From Pseudomonas sp. JAI120 (lineage in GTDB: Bacteria > Pseudomonadota > Gammaproteobacteria > Pseudomonadales > Pseudomonadaceae), in the NCBI RefSeq assembly GCF_014207255.1, contig NZ_JACHCZ010000002.1, forward strand, positions 186,001 to 250,000: a stretch of DNA of 64,000 bases. The letters run 5' to 3'. Below, one piece after another: positions 42,288 through 50,328 of the stretch. Position 1 is the stretch's first letter; every line of letters begins with the position of its first letter. The notes below the pieces were generated by a model. It worked only from the letters and a program-made list of their open reading frames with translations. It was not told the origin of the DNA and ran no database searches. The position numbers were made by a program, and so were the translations under genes.

Positions 42288-44510
42288 TCAAAATGCGGTC
42301 TCCTGCCTGGGCACCGCCGACCCTCGCTTCCACTCCGGCGGTTTCACATACTCATAGCTGCGCACACCACGCACACAGTTACCCTTGCGCCGGCGGGGCC
42401 AATTCATCCGATGCATAATCTTGCCGATGCGCATTTGCTCGGGTCTACCCCAGTGGCTTGGATCGATGTTAAGCGCATGCTCAAGCAAGTGCGCGCCCGT
42501 CACCGTATCGCCAATATGCTTGTCGGCCAGGTAGCCGACCACCAGGTCTTCCCACATATCTGCCTGATAACGCTGATCCTGCTCAGCTGCGAAAACATCA
42601 GCCTCATCGCGCTCCACCCACCAGATGTCACCTGCGCGAAAACAGGCTAACGCTTCGGCCCAGAGTTGATCACGGTCGGCTCGCAGTCCCTCTAGATCAA
42701 CTTTGGTACACATTACCGGCCAGTAACGGCGGTTGCCCGTATCGTCCTTCAGGTACTCATCCTGGTTGGTCGTGCCGATAAAAACGCTCTGCCGGGGAAC
42801 ATCCAGCATCCGCCGGCCATAGCTCTCGCGGTAGGTATCGATGGGCGATGAGACGAATTGCTTGGCCTTGGTCGACTCTGCCTTGTTCAGTGAGTCCAGC
42901 TCGGCCATCTCCACAATCCACTTGCCCCGGATCGCCTGATAGGCGTCTTTGCTGCTCAGATCAAATGACGTATCCATGAACCACTCGCCGCCCAATACCC
43001 GCGCAGCCGTGGATTTCCCCTCGCCCTGCAAGCCTTCCAAAATCAACATTGAGTCAGCCTTGCAGCCAGGTCGACACACGCGTGCCACCGCAGAAATCAG
43101 CCATCGCTTGCCCACCTTGCGGGTGTACGAACTATCCATAACACCCAACCGATCCTGCAACCAACGCTCAAGGCGTCGCACGCCATCCCACTCAAGGCTA
43201 TCTAGATACTCTCGCACCGGGTGGTAGGAGTTGTCATTCGCCACCGCACTGACAGCCTCAACAACGTGGGCAGTTTTCACCCGTAGCCCGTAAACATCAG
43301 CAAGCCACAGCGCCACCCTGATGTCGTCAAGATCGGTCCAGTCCCCCTTACCACCGCCATACGGAGGTGTACGCAGCTTGCGCGTCTTCGAACTGAACGA
43401 ATCCCAGGCGATTACGCCGGCCCAGCGTTTATCGTTACCCAGAATCAATGCCACGTTGAATGGGTGTACGATCAATCCTCCTTTTTCAGAATACTGCAGC
43501 TTCTCACGCCACCCCTCATCGGTAGAGGGTCGAACCACCGCCAACACCTGGCGGCGCACCGTGTCCATGCCCTCAGCACAGTGCAAGTCGTTAAAATCCG
43601 TCCAGCCGTCTTCCCGGTCGTTGTCGAATACCGGCATAACCACCTGCCCACCGACCACAACCGACGCATTGCCAGCCTTGATTACCCCCGCGTTATACGG
43701 GTGCCCATTCACTACAGTCTTCCAATCATCATCTGCGCAAAACACCAACTGCCGGCCGGGATACTTTGTGCGCATGGCTTGTGCCACCGGCAGCAAGTTG
43801 CCGGCATCAAAGCAAATGCACACCGTCAGTGAGGTCGCCATGTGCAGGCTGGCGCCTGTCGCGTATCCCTCTGCGATCAAAATCACGTCGCCCGGCTCTG
43901 GCTCGGGGCCGATCAGATGAAACGCGCCTTCTTTAGCCAAACCGTACGGCCAGTAGGTTTTGTTCCGGCCCGTAGCAGCCTGCTTTTCCGGGTACAGCAC
44001 TTGTAGCCCGACAATATCGCCCTTCACATTGCGCATCGGCACGAAAGCCGTACCGCTCTTCGCCTTGTAACGCAGACCGATGCCGACTACCCGCTTGGCA
44101 TCCAAGTAACGCGAACCACCCTTTTCAGATAGGTGCTTCCACATACCAGCAGCTCGCCGGGCGGCAGTGCGGTGCTTTCGGTCCTCAGCCAGGGCGGCCT
44201 TGCGCTGGCCTTCCTCGGCCCTGGCGCGCATCACCGCTCGATCTTCAGCGCTCAGCCGCCCGCCCTTTGGCTTGATCTTCTGCCAACTGCCTTTTTCACC
44301 CTGACGCCAGTCGCCAAAAGCGCCGCAATACAGTGTTTTGCCGTCACCAGTCAGATGCTCATAGATCACATACCAACCCGTTTTCTCCGGGGCCTTATCA
44401 CCGTCGCACTCGCAACGCGTTCGCTTACCAATCACCAGTGGGGTTTCTGGTTTAAGCCCGTAGTCCTGCAACTGGGCCAACACATCATCGAGTAGTTCGT
44501 GATTGGTCAT
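42288..44510 (-). CDS. Phage primase-helicase (TOPRIM + VirE/D5-like)
   Basis: Replication protein of 740 aa. The N-terminal half holds a TOPRIM-type primase (LIAEGYATGASLHMAT, VFCADDD). The C-terminal half is a VirE/DUF5906 helicase with Walker A GLQGEGKSTAARVLGG (about 492-507), VEMAELDSLNKAESTKAKQF and FIGTTNQDEYLKDDTGNRRYWP. It starts with ATGA overlapping the zinc-finger gene. One protein thus provides primer synthesis and helicase activity for phage replication. Confidence 0.92.
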   Translation of the reverse strand: MTNHELLDDVLAQLQDYGLKPETPLVIGKRTRCECDGDKAPEKTGWYVIYEHLTGDGKTLYCGAFGDWRQGEKGSWQKIKPKGGRLSAEDRAVMRARAEEGQRKAALAEDRKHRTAARRAAGMWKHLSEKGGSRYLDAKRVVGIGLRYKAKSGTAFVPMRNVKGDIVGLQVLYPEKQAATGRNKTYWPYGLAKEGAFHLIGPEPEPGDVILIAEGYATGASLHMATSLTVCICFDAGNLLPVAQAMRTKYPGRQLVFCADDDWKTVVNGHPYNAGVIKAGNASVVVGGQVVMPVFDNDREDGWTDFNDLHCAEGMDTVRRQVLAVVRPSTDEGWREKLQYSEKGGLIVHPFNVALILGNDKRWAGVIAWDSFSSKTRKLRTPPYGGGKGDWTDLDDIRVALWLADVYGLRVKTAHVVEAVSAVANDNSYHPVREYLDSLEWDGVRRLERWLQDRLGVMDSSYTRKVGKRWLISAVARVCRPGCKADSMLILEGLQGEGKSTAARVLGGEWFMDTSFDLSSKDAYQAIRGKWIVEMAELDSLNKAESTKAKQFVSSPIDTYRESYGRRMLDVPRQSVFIGTTNQDEYLKDDTGNRRYWPVMCTKVDLEGLRADRDQLWAEALACFRAGDIWWVERDEADVFAAEQDQRYQADMWEDLVVGYLADKHIGDTVTGAHLLEHALNIDPSHWGRPEQMRIGKIMHRMNWPRRRKGNCVRGVRSYEYVKPPEWKRGSAVPRQETAF

Positions 44511-44725
44511 GCTCGCACCCCACGCCGGTCTGCCAGCTCCTGGCAGTCAGTGCAGCGCGTACAGCCGCGATCAAGCATTGCCAATCGCCGAGCCTCTAGG
44601 ATGACATCCCCGCAGTCCACGCACTCGAGCGTACATTGGCCTGGATTGGCACTAGGACGCGCGGCCATCGCCACTGCAAGATTAAGAGCAATGACGTTAT
44701 CAGCAACATCTGCGTTGTCAGACAT
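44507..44725 (-). CDS. TraR/DksA-type zinc-finger protein
   Basis: Protein of 72 aa with a C4 zinc finger CVDCGDVI...CTRCTDCQ. Phage TraR-like proteins bind the RNA polymerase secondary channel and act like DksA with ppGpp. Overlaps the CII-like and primase genes, part of one early operon. Confidence 0.82.
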   Translation of the reverse strand: MSDNADVADNVIALNLAVAMAARPSANPGQCTLECVDCGDVILEARRLAMLDRGCTRCTDCQELADRRGVRA

Positions 44726-45227
44726 AGGTCAGATCCTCCGCATGCATCTTGCGGAGCACTGCGCGCAACTTGAACACCGCCTGCACCATCCGCTCGGCCA
44801 GCAGTTCAAACTCAGCTAGTTCGTCATCGTCCAATTTGTCATCGGACAATGAGGTCGATACATGCGTGGCTAACTCCCCCTCACGAGAAAGCAACTCGCC
44901 AATGCCTGCCATTAGCGACTGCGCCGTGTCGGTGTCGCTCAACTCAGAAACGTCGATTCCCACCCAACCGATGGGATGCAGCAACGCATCTACAATGCGA
45001 GGATCGCGCGTGGCATCTAGCACCAATTCAAGATCGCCAATGTTAGGCGTGTGGCTGGTATTGGTCAGACTCAGCTTATGATTGAGGGTGGTGGCGTTGC
45101 CACCGTCGATAGCGGCAATGGCAGTAGCTCCGCCCGGGTAGTCACGTGCGGCGTGGAGCAAAGCTTGCGGTAGAGTCAACAGCGAACGCCGTGCGCGCTC
45201 AATGGAATTGAACTGTTTACGGTTCAT
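44718..45227 (-). CDS. CII-like phage regulatory protein (Phage_CP76 type)
   Basis: Protein of 169 aa. The N-terminal DNA-binding part (LPQALLHAARDYPGGATAIAAIDG, TLNHKLSLTNTSHTPNIGDLELVLDAT) is typical of the CP76/CII family, followed by a helical C-terminus. GGAG precedes the ATG. It would decide lysogeny by activating repressor or integrase genes, and lies after the Cro-like gene as in lambdoid phages. Confidence 0.85.
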   Translation of the reverse strand: MNRKQFNSIERARRSLLTLPQALLHAARDYPGGATAIAAIDGGNATTLNHKLSLTNTSHTPNIGDLELVLDATRDPRIVDALLHPIGWVGIDVSELSDTDTAQSLMAGIGELLSREGELATHVSTSLSDDKLDDDELAEFELLAERMVQAVFKLRAVLRKMHAEDLTYV

Positions 45228-45566
45228 GGCAAAACTCCAAAAACTCTGCCAGTGACCGCCGCACGCCTGTTTGATACAGTTGTGCCGTGGTCACTCACAA
45301 GTGGTCGCATGCAGCCGGTTGCTCTGTGGTAGGAAGTCCGGCTGCACCCCAATGGCAAGGCACACGCTCCGCATGTGCCTTGCCGTTACAGCCTGCAGAC
45401 CGTGGTGGGTTAGCAGGCAACCCGAGGCATCCGTGCCTTGGCAGCGCGATAAAAGGAGGCGGTTTGCATGTGGTTTGCCCGCCTACCCTTGTCGCGACCC
45501 GACAGCACTGTGGTGGTGTTTGCCGGGAGGAACTGGGCGGCCCTTGGGTCGCCTTTTTTCTAAGCC
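45228..45566. other. Hairpin-rich segment between cro-like and cII-like genes
   Basis: 340 bases with a chain of inverted repeats: a nine-base-pair stem with arms 45310-45318 and 45338-45346, an 11-base-pair perfect stem GGCAAGGCACA / TGTGCCTTGCC (45354-45384), six base pairs at 45391-45418, five at 45425-45438 and a further GC stem near 45456-45482. A structured RNA on either strand, or leftward terminator/antitermination signals of the tR1-nut type, could explain this. An overlapping rightward frame is listed separately. Confidence 0.55.
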
Positions 45567-45682
45567 TTATGCAGCAGCTTGGAATACAGGGACCGGGAAC
45601 AGGTCTGGTAGATCTGGACGCAATTCATGAGGTAGAACTTTTCCTTCCGAAGCCCGAGAAACGGAATGAACACGCTCTGTAG
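45287..45682 (+). CDS. Doubtful rightward ORF over the hairpin segment
   Basis: A 131-codon frame with GTG start and no clear ribosome site, running antisense to the end of the Cro-like gene. The product is rich in Cys, Gly and Pro (GGLAGNPRHPCLGSAIKGGG, GGVCREELGGPWVAFFLS). It could be a short Ash-like phage protein, but the strong inverted repeats inside it suggest the constraint is on RNA rather than protein. Confidence 0.3.
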   Translation: MVTHKWSHAAGCSVVGSPAAPQWQGTRSACALPLQPADRGGLAGNPRHPCLGSAIKGGGLHVVCPPTLVATRQHCGGVCREELGGPWVAFFLSLMQQLGIQGPGTGLVDLDAIHEVELFLPKPEKRNEHAL

Positions 45683-45854
45683 GCACCCGCCCAGTCTTGA
45701 GCCACTTCCAAACGTGCGGCTGCTTGACGTTGCAGCGACGGGCCAGTTCAGATTGGTTGTTACCACAGGCCTCAAGAACTCGCATTAGCGCGGCATAACC
45801 TTCATGGATGGGTCCGGCAGCCTGCTCAGTTTGTTCAAGGCGATTTGTAGTCAT
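45567..45854 (-). CDS. Cro-like repressor
   Basis: HTH protein of 95 aa (LMRVLEACGNNQSELARRCNVKQPHVWKWLKTGRVPTERV) of the YdaS/Cro type. GAGG lies six bases before the ATG. It is divergent from the S24 repressor across a 108-base operator region and opens the leftward early operon, as Cro does. It would repress the CI promoter during lytic growth. Confidence 0.85.
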   Translation of the reverse strand: MTTNRLEQTEQAAGPIHEGYAALMRVLEACGNNQSELARRCNVKQPHVWKWLKTGRVPTERVHSVSRASEGKVLPHELRPDLPDLFPVPVFQAAA

Positions 45855-45962
45855 GAGAACACCTCAAATGAGTAAACGATGCAAAGATTATAACCTTGGG
45901 ATTAATCGGTCAACAACTTTAGCTGTTGGACTTTTTATAACCATAGTTATAACCTGCCTCCC
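45855..45962. promoter_or_regulatory. CI/Cro operator region
   Basis: Divergent promoter region with three direct TTATAACC copies (45888-45895, 45935-45942, 45947-45954); the last two form the near-palindrome TTATAACCATAGTTATAA. CAACA/TGTTG (45911-45915 and 45924-45928) is a second inverted element. Three sites match the usual number of operators. Confidence 0.6.
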
Positions 45963-46751
45963 ATGAACTACTTAGATAAAACTCAGCTGCCTACCCTCGC
46001 AGATCGTCTGAATCATGCGATGTCTCAGCGCAACTTCAGTCAGGAAGCTTTAGCTTCAGCTGCTGGTTGCACCCAAGCAAGCATTCAGAAGATAAGCTCT
46101 GGAAAGTCCCAAAAAAGCCGATTCCTACCTGCAATTGCGAGAGCCCTTAAGGTTGACGTAGATTGGCTTGAGCTGGGCGTGGTGACTCCCAGTCCCCAAT
46201 CAACCGACGAAACCACCCGCAAGCTCCAACCACACGACGGAACACCTTTGGTTCTGGGCGAGCTTTCTCTATGGGACGATTTAACCCCAATGGATGCGGG
46301 AGAGATCGCTTTACCACTTTATAAAGAAGTTGAGATAGCTTCAGGGTTAGGCAAGTCGTCCGTCCAGATTGACGATGGGCGCAAGGTTTGGTTTTCCAGC
46401 TACACATTGCGCAAAGCAGGCGTAGATCCTTCTAATGCCGCGTGCGCCACAAACAAAGGGAACTCTAACCACCCCCTAATCCTGGATCGCGCGACGCTTG
46501 GCGTTGATAAAGGAACGACGAAGATCATCGACGGGCAAATCTATGCCCTCGACCATGACGGTCTTTTAAGGGTCAAATTCCTTTACCGTGTCCCCGGCGG
46601 TATTCGTCTACGAAGCTACAATTTTGAAGAATTCGCCGACGAGGACTACTCCTTCGAGGAAGTGATGGAGCAACGCATCCAAATAATCGGAAGGATTTTT
46701 TGGTGGTCCACCCTCAACCCGATAAATTCTTCACTCCTCCCCAAAAATTAA
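45963..46751 (+). CDS. CI/PrtR-like repressor, HTH + S24 peptidase
   Basis: Prophage repressor of 262 aa. An XRE-type HTH (about 10-70; FSQEALASAAGCTQASIQKISSG) precedes an S24 peptidase domain with the nucleophile serine in GNSNHPLI and the lysine in LRVKFLYR. The usual Met after the Ser is Asn here. The sequence (DGQIYALDHDG, GGIRLRSYN) resembles pyocin repressor PrtR. RecA-stimulated self-cleavage would induce the prophage. Confidence 0.9.
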   Translation: MNYLDKTQLPTLADRLNHAMSQRNFSQEALASAAGCTQASIQKISSGKSQKSRFLPAIARALKVDVDWLELGVVTPSPQSTDETTRKLQPHDGTPLVLGELSLWDDLTPMDAGEIALPLYKEVEIASGLGKSSVQIDDGRKVWFSSYTLRKAGVDPSNAACATNKGNSNHPLILDRATLGVDKGTTKIIDGQIYALDHDGLLRVKFLYRVPGGIRLRSYNFEEFADEDYSFEEVMEQRIQIIGRIFWWSTLNPINSSLLPKN

Positions 46752-46754
46752 TCT

Positions 46755-46783
46755 TTAGGTTATTGCGCCAAATTAAAACCTAA
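46755..46783. promoter_or_regulatory. Inverted repeat, possible operator of the rightward operon
   Basis: TTAGGTT and AACCTAA, 15 bases apart, right after the repressor stop and before the first rightward gene. Place and symmetry suggest an operator or attenuator for the excision/integration operon. Confidence 0.4.
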
Positions 46784-46792
46784 GTTATTTTT

Positions 46793-46820
46793 GCCTCACT
46801 CTTCCACCACAGAGTGAGGC
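46793..46820 (+). promoter_or_regulatory. Hairpin covering the ribosome site of the next gene
   Basis: Nine perfect base pairs (GCCTCACTC / GAGTGAGGC). The right arm contains the GAGG that would serve ATG 46828, so the closed stem would hide it. No T run follows, so it is not a plain terminator. Confidence 0.5.
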
Positions 46821-46827
46821 AATTCCC

Positions 46828-46998
46828 ATGCAAACCGCAACGTTACACGTCCTACCAACGTGCCCAGAAAGCCGCGTTTTCGAGGTGCGCCGCCTAGCCA
46901 TAATCCACGGCTGCGCCTTCGCCCCTACCAAACGCAAATCAACCACCAGCCCAACGCCTACCCCCTTCAATCCAGACGATGGAGGGCGTGCAGCATGA
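46828..46998 (+). CDS. Small phage protein (56 aa)
   Basis: Short gene starting MQTATLHVLPTCPESRVFEV and ending NPDDGGRAA; its stop overlaps the next start (ATGA), so it is probably translated. The C-terminal half is Pro/Thr-rich. GAGG lies eight bases before the ATG inside a hairpin. I know no family. Confidence 0.6.
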   Translation: MQTATLHVLPTCPESRVFEVRRLAIIHGCAFAPTKRKSTTSPTPTPFNPDDGGRAA

Positions 46999-47558
46999 GC
47001 AGACTATCTCTCAACGCCAGCGCCTACATCCGTCTACAGGCCCAGGTAAACCTTAGCGGCACCTTCAATCACACCCTGAATTCGTGTGATGGCTGCCAAT
47101 CCGTAGCGGCTCAGGTCGAGATCGAACAGTGCACCGCTGGCATCACGGTGATGGTGCGCATCTGCGGGACACGCAATACCTCAGTCACCCTCGATAAGCA
47201 CCGCAAAAACAACGCCACGCGAGTTGCGAGCTTTATCGAAGGTATCGCCAATGGCCGCAGCCCTACCGGTGTGCCTGACGTCGATGAGCACGAGGCTGTC
47301 AGTGACATAGAGGCGACGCTACGTCTGGCAATCCGCCGTGGGCGCGGCATTTACCATCTGATCGCTGACGAACTGGAGCCTTCTCTAAAGATACAGCGCA
47401 ACCCACGCGGCGGTTTTATCGCCGTGATCGAAATCGACGACGACGCAGGCTGCCTACTCACCCTACCCGCCGACAACCAGCGCGCTTACGTAATCTTGGC
47501 TGAAAACCTTAATCAATTCCTGCAGGGCTACCGCAACAGCCTCGCGGCCGCCGCGTGA
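46995..47558 (+). CDS. Hypothetical early phage protein
   Basis: Protein of 187 aa (SRLSLNASAYIRLQAQVNLSG, CDGCQSVAAQVEIEQ, CLLTLPADNQRAYVILAENL). No signal peptide or membrane segment. Coupled to the preceding short gene. Unknown function; the central RLAIRRGRGIYHL stretch is basic. Confidence 0.7.
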   Translation: MSRLSLNASAYIRLQAQVNLSGTFNHTLNSCDGCQSVAAQVEIEQCTAGITVMVRICGTRNTSVTLDKHRKNNATRVASFIEGIANGRSPTGVPDVDEHEAVSDIEATLRLAIRRGRGIYHLIADELEPSLKIQRNPRGGFIAVIEIDDDAGCLLTLPADNQRAYVILAENLNQFLQGYRNSLAAAA

Positions 47559-47567
47559 GGTGCCTAC

Positions 47568-47858
47568 ATGAGCATATCCCTCAAACGCGCAGCCCAACGC
47601 CTTGGTCTGGGTCACCGCGAATTGATGAAACGCATGCGCGACAAAGGTTTGCTGGATAAAAAAAACCTGCCAGCAAACCCAGCCGCAACCAAAGACTTTT
47701 TGGTCACCCGCGAGAGCCGCTGGTTTCACGAGGAGTACGGGATGCAATACCAACGTACCACTCGCGTGACTGAGATCGGCATCTCCTGGCTAGCCAACCA
47801 GATCGGTATTGAACGCCCAGCACCACCCGCCGCGCCTGACCCGCGAGAAGTCGCGTAA
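47568..47858 (+). CDS. Phage antirepressor KilAC-domain protein
   Basis: DNA-binding protein of 96 aa. SLKRAAQRLGLGHRELMKRMRDKGLL is the HTH of the KilAC/antirepressor group, and TRVTEIGISWLANQIG its end. It may modulate the repressor. It overlaps the following start. Confidence 0.78.
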   Translation: MSISLKRAAQRLGLGHRELMKRMRDKGLLDKKNLPANPAATKDFLVTRESRWFHEEYGMQYQRTTRVTEIGISWLANQIGIERPAPPAAPDPREVA

Positions 47859-48040
47859 TGAGACAGCCTGAAGCATGGCCGCGCCAGTACGCCCGCCAGA
47901 TCACAGCGATGCGATCCCGCGAGGAACGCATTGCCGCGCTGGCAGAAGTACCGGAGCACCTACGCGATCTAGTACGCACCCACGTTGAAATCGCCTGGAA
48001 CCACCCCCGAGGGAACACACATGGACCGCAAGCTGATTGA
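47858..48040 (+). CDS. Small early phage protein (60 aa)
   Basis: Helical protein (WPRQYARQITAMRSREERIAAL, VPEHLRDLVRTHVEIAW). A similar WPR.YA..I....R..R..AL..VPE..RDLVRTHVEIA pattern is common in Pseudomonas prophages. Function unknown. TAATG coupling to the gene before; overlaps the next by 20 bases. Confidence 0.7.
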   Translation: MRQPEAWPRQYARQITAMRSREERIAALAEVPEHLRDLVRTHVEIAWNHPRGNTHGPQAD

Positions 48041-48488
48041 TACCCTACTGATTGAGCTGCTGAACCTGCCCGAAGAACGCCGTACGCCCGAAAAAATTTT
48101 GGCCAACCTCACACTGGCCGCCACAGCTGCTGGCATTTCCCTCGAAGCCAGCGCCGCACCGCTGCAGATCGAACACCTACAACTGGCGGCTGCTCTTGAC
48201 CATCTCGTCATCGATCTCGGCCCCAACTATCGCGCCCGCGCCATGCTGCGCCTCGGCTATGGCATTGAGGGAGTTGAGCTAGGTGCCGTGCTCGAACCGC
48301 TAGACAGCACCTCCCCACTGCCGCGCTTCGTGGCCTTTGGCAATACAGCACGCACAGCATTGGCAGCTATCAACCGCGATATTCGAGCCAGTAACCAACC
48401 CCATGCCAAAGCAGCGCCGCAACGTAGGCCCGGAAAGCTGACGCTCGGCACGCTCAAGGCCCAAGTAGATAAGGCGAACGCAGCATGA
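48021..48488 (+). CDS. Hypothetical early phage protein
   Basis: Protein of 155 aa, helical and Leu/Ala-rich, with a basic C-terminal tail (QRRPGKLTLGTLKAQVDKANAA). I chose ATG 48021 after GAGGGAACACAC; the longer frame starts inside the previous gene. Ends in an ATGA overlap with the PrtN-like gene. Unknown family. Confidence 0.68.
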   Translation: MDRKLIDTLLIELLNLPEERRTPEKILANLTLAATAAGISLEASAAPLQIEHLQLAAALDHLVIDLGPNYRARAMLRLGYGIEGVELGAVLEPLDSTSPLPRFVAFGNTARTALAAINRDIRASNQPHAKAAPQRRPGKLTLGTLKAQVDKANAA

Positions 48489-48805
48489 CGGCCTCTGTAC
48501 AGCGCGAACTGCGCCTGCCGATAGCGCCCAGAAGTCAAACCGTTGACCTGCTGTACCGAACCCTCGGGGATCTGCTCGTACCCGTCGAACAGGTACGTGA
48601 ACGCTACTTCAGCAATCTCAACCAGGACAACTTCACTCGCGCACTGACAAGCGGCCGTGTAGCGCTACCCATCACCACTCTGGATACCAGCGCCAAGCGC
48701 CCCCGTTTTATCGACATCCGCCATCTGGCCATCTTCATTGATACCCAGGCTGATGCCGCAGACGAAGAACTGACAAACACTCAACCCCAGCCAGACGAGC
48801 GATGA
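48485..48805 (+). CDS. Pyocin activator PrtN-like regulator
   Basis: Protein of 106 aa with TVDLLYRTLGDLLVPVEQVRERYF and FTRALTSGRVALPITTLDTSAKRPRFIDIRHLAIFID, the pattern of the PrtN family. In P. aeruginosa PrtN activates pyocin genes once PrtR is cleaved in SOS. With a PrtR-like repressor in this phage, the pair may run a similar switch, or act at late genes here. Confidence 0.85.
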   Translation: MTASVQRELRLPIAPRSQTVDLLYRTLGDLLVPVEQVRERYFSNLNQDNFTRALTSGRVALPITTLDTSAKRPRFIDIRHLAIFIDTQADAADEELTNTQPQPDER

Positions 48806-48894
48806 ATCTTTAACCGACACACTTCGATAACAGCTGCACCACCGCAACCGCTGCACCACCAGCCAAGCGGAACACAACAGTAGGAGCAAACCAC

Positions 48895-49293
48895 ATGACG
48901 GCATTTGAAATTTTCGCATTAATCAGCTTCGTAATTGCACTCGCCATTCTGTACTGGGTCGGGTACCGAGGCGGCTTAAGGGACGGCTGGAGCGAAGGCT
49001 ACGACGACGGCCACGCTAAGGGCTACATCCTGGGCATTGAGGAGGGCGAGTCATCGGGCGCTACTGCTCTCGAAAACGCCACACGGAGATGTGAACGCCT
49101 GGAACTGATTTTGATCAGGGAACCCCAGGACCGTCAGATCCTTCTGGCCATCGCGGGAAAACTCAAACTCGCCGCCGATTTCTTCCACGCCATCAAATCG
49201 GAAAGCCACGCAACTCAAGCACTCATTTTACGTGACCACGCGTTGAACATGGCCGACGAGTTGAATTCCTTCTATCAGGAGGATGCAGCATGA
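48895..49293 (+). CDS. Membrane-anchored hypothetical protein
   Basis: Protein of 132 aa with one N-terminal transmembrane helix (about 5-24) and a cytoplasmic or periplasmic part with Gly-rich RDGWSEGYDDGHAKGYILGIEEG and coiled coil. GGAG precedes the ATG. ATGA joins it to the next gene. Unknown role. Confidence 0.65.
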   Translation: MTAFEIFALISFVIALAILYWVGYRGGLRDGWSEGYDDGHAKGYILGIEEGESSGATALENATRRCERLELILIREPQDRQILLAIAGKLKLAADFFHAIKSESHATQALILRDHALNMADELNSFYQEDAA

Positions 49294-49511
49294 GTCGCGC
49301 TATCCCAATGCTGCGTCTGACGCCCCAAGCCGCTGGAACACTGCAACAGCAGTACACCGAGGCCATGAAGGAACTGAGCGCATTAACACGCCACAACAAA
49401 GAATTTGACCGACAGTTGAAAGCGCTGATTGGTTACGACGCACTCCGCGAATTGCATAAAACAACTGACAACGCCCTGCTGCTGGCCGATCTCGTGAAGG
49501 AGGCCGCATGA
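49290..49511 (+). CDS. Small early phage protein (73 aa)
   Basis: Helical protein (GTLQQQYTEAMKELSALTRHNKEFDRQLK) without membrane segment. Coupled at both ends by ATGA. Unknown function. Confidence 0.6.
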   Translation: MSRAIPMLRLTPQAAGTLQQQYTEAMKELSALTRHNKEFDRQLKALIGYDALRELHKTTDNALLLADLVKEAA

Positions 49512-50050
49512 ACTGGATCCTCACCCACACCGGCAAGCGTTTTGATCTGTTCGAGCCTGACGCCGACATGATCGATCCACGGGACATCTCCCACTCACTG
49601 GCACACCTCTGCCGCTTCAATGGGCATACCCGCGAGTTCTACAGCGTGGCTCAACACAGCTGCATCGTCGCCGAGCTGGTGCCGGAAAAACACAAGCTCG
49701 CCGCCTTACTCCACGACGCGCCAGAGGCGTACCTGGGCGACATGACCAAGCCACTTAAGCAGTGGATACATGCATACCAAGACTTTGAAGACTGGGTATG
49801 GCAACGCGTGTGCCAGCGCTTCGACATTGCTGCGGAACTTCCTGCATGCGTTCACCAGGCAGACTTGATTGCGCTGGCCACCGAACGCCGCGACCTCATG
49901 CCAACCGATCCGGCTATATGGGATTGTTTGGTCGGCATACAACCCATGGCTGAAATCATCCGTCCATGGCCTGCCGCAGAAGCCCGACTCACCTATCACC
50001 AGCGCCTGATGGACCAACTCGCTGTCGAACATCGGAGGAAAGCGGCATGA
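49508..50050 (+). CDS. HD-domain phosphohydrolase (YfdR/YfbR-like)
   Basis: Metal-dependent phosphohydrolase of 180 aa. REFYSVAQHS and LLHDAPEAYLGDMTKPLK carry the HD metal-binding residues (His50, His69, Asp70) with a further Asp near 119. Family members dephosphorylate nucleotides such as dNMPs. In a phage this may adjust nucleotide pools during replication. Coupled by ATGA to both neighbours. Confidence 0.85.
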   Translation: MNWILTHTGKRFDLFEPDADMIDPRDISHSLAHLCRFNGHTREFYSVAQHSCIVAELVPEKHKLAALLHDAPEAYLGDMTKPLKQWIHAYQDFEDWVWQRVCQRFDIAAELPACVHQADLIALATERRDLMPTDPAIWDCLVGIQPMAEIIRPWPAAEARLTYHQRLMDQLAVEHRRKAA

Positions 50051-50328
50051 AGAACCAACAGGAAAACATCAGCGCCGTGGCCGCTTTACTCCGCAGCACC
50101 AGTGGTGTCGACACGCCAGAAACAAACAGTCTCAGCTGCGCAGCAGCAGGCATTACTGCTCCTTCCAGCGTCACTACCAAGGCACGTATACCCCACGAAA
50201 AGCTGCGCGGGGCAGCGGTCAGCGATGCAACGCATACCGCTTCAGGACGCCCGCCCGCGCAGCTTGTCGTGGGGTATGCGCACGCTTCGGGACATATAAG
50301 CGTGGCTCAGCCGAGGGGTGCCGTATGA
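50047..50328 (+). CDS. Hypothetical protein containing a large inverted repeat
   Basis: Frame of 93 codons, ATGA-coupled on both sides. The second half (about residues 47-78) is encoded by a 27-base inverted repeat, so its composition is dictated by that structure. No domain recognised. May be a real small protein or just a spacer frame. Confidence 0.45.
   Translation: MKNQQENISAVAALLRSTSGVDTPETNSLSCAAAGITAPSSVTTKARIPHEKLRGAAVSDATHTASGRPPAQLVVGYAHASGHISVAQPRGAV
50185..50280. repeat. 27-bp inverted repeat with 42-base loop
   Basis: Arms 50185-50211 and 50254-50280 pair at 25 of 27 positions, starting around CATACCCCACGA and closing in GCTGCGCGGG. In RNA this gives a very stable hairpin. It is inside an open reading frame of the early operon. 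It is not followed by a T run. Confidence 0.8.
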
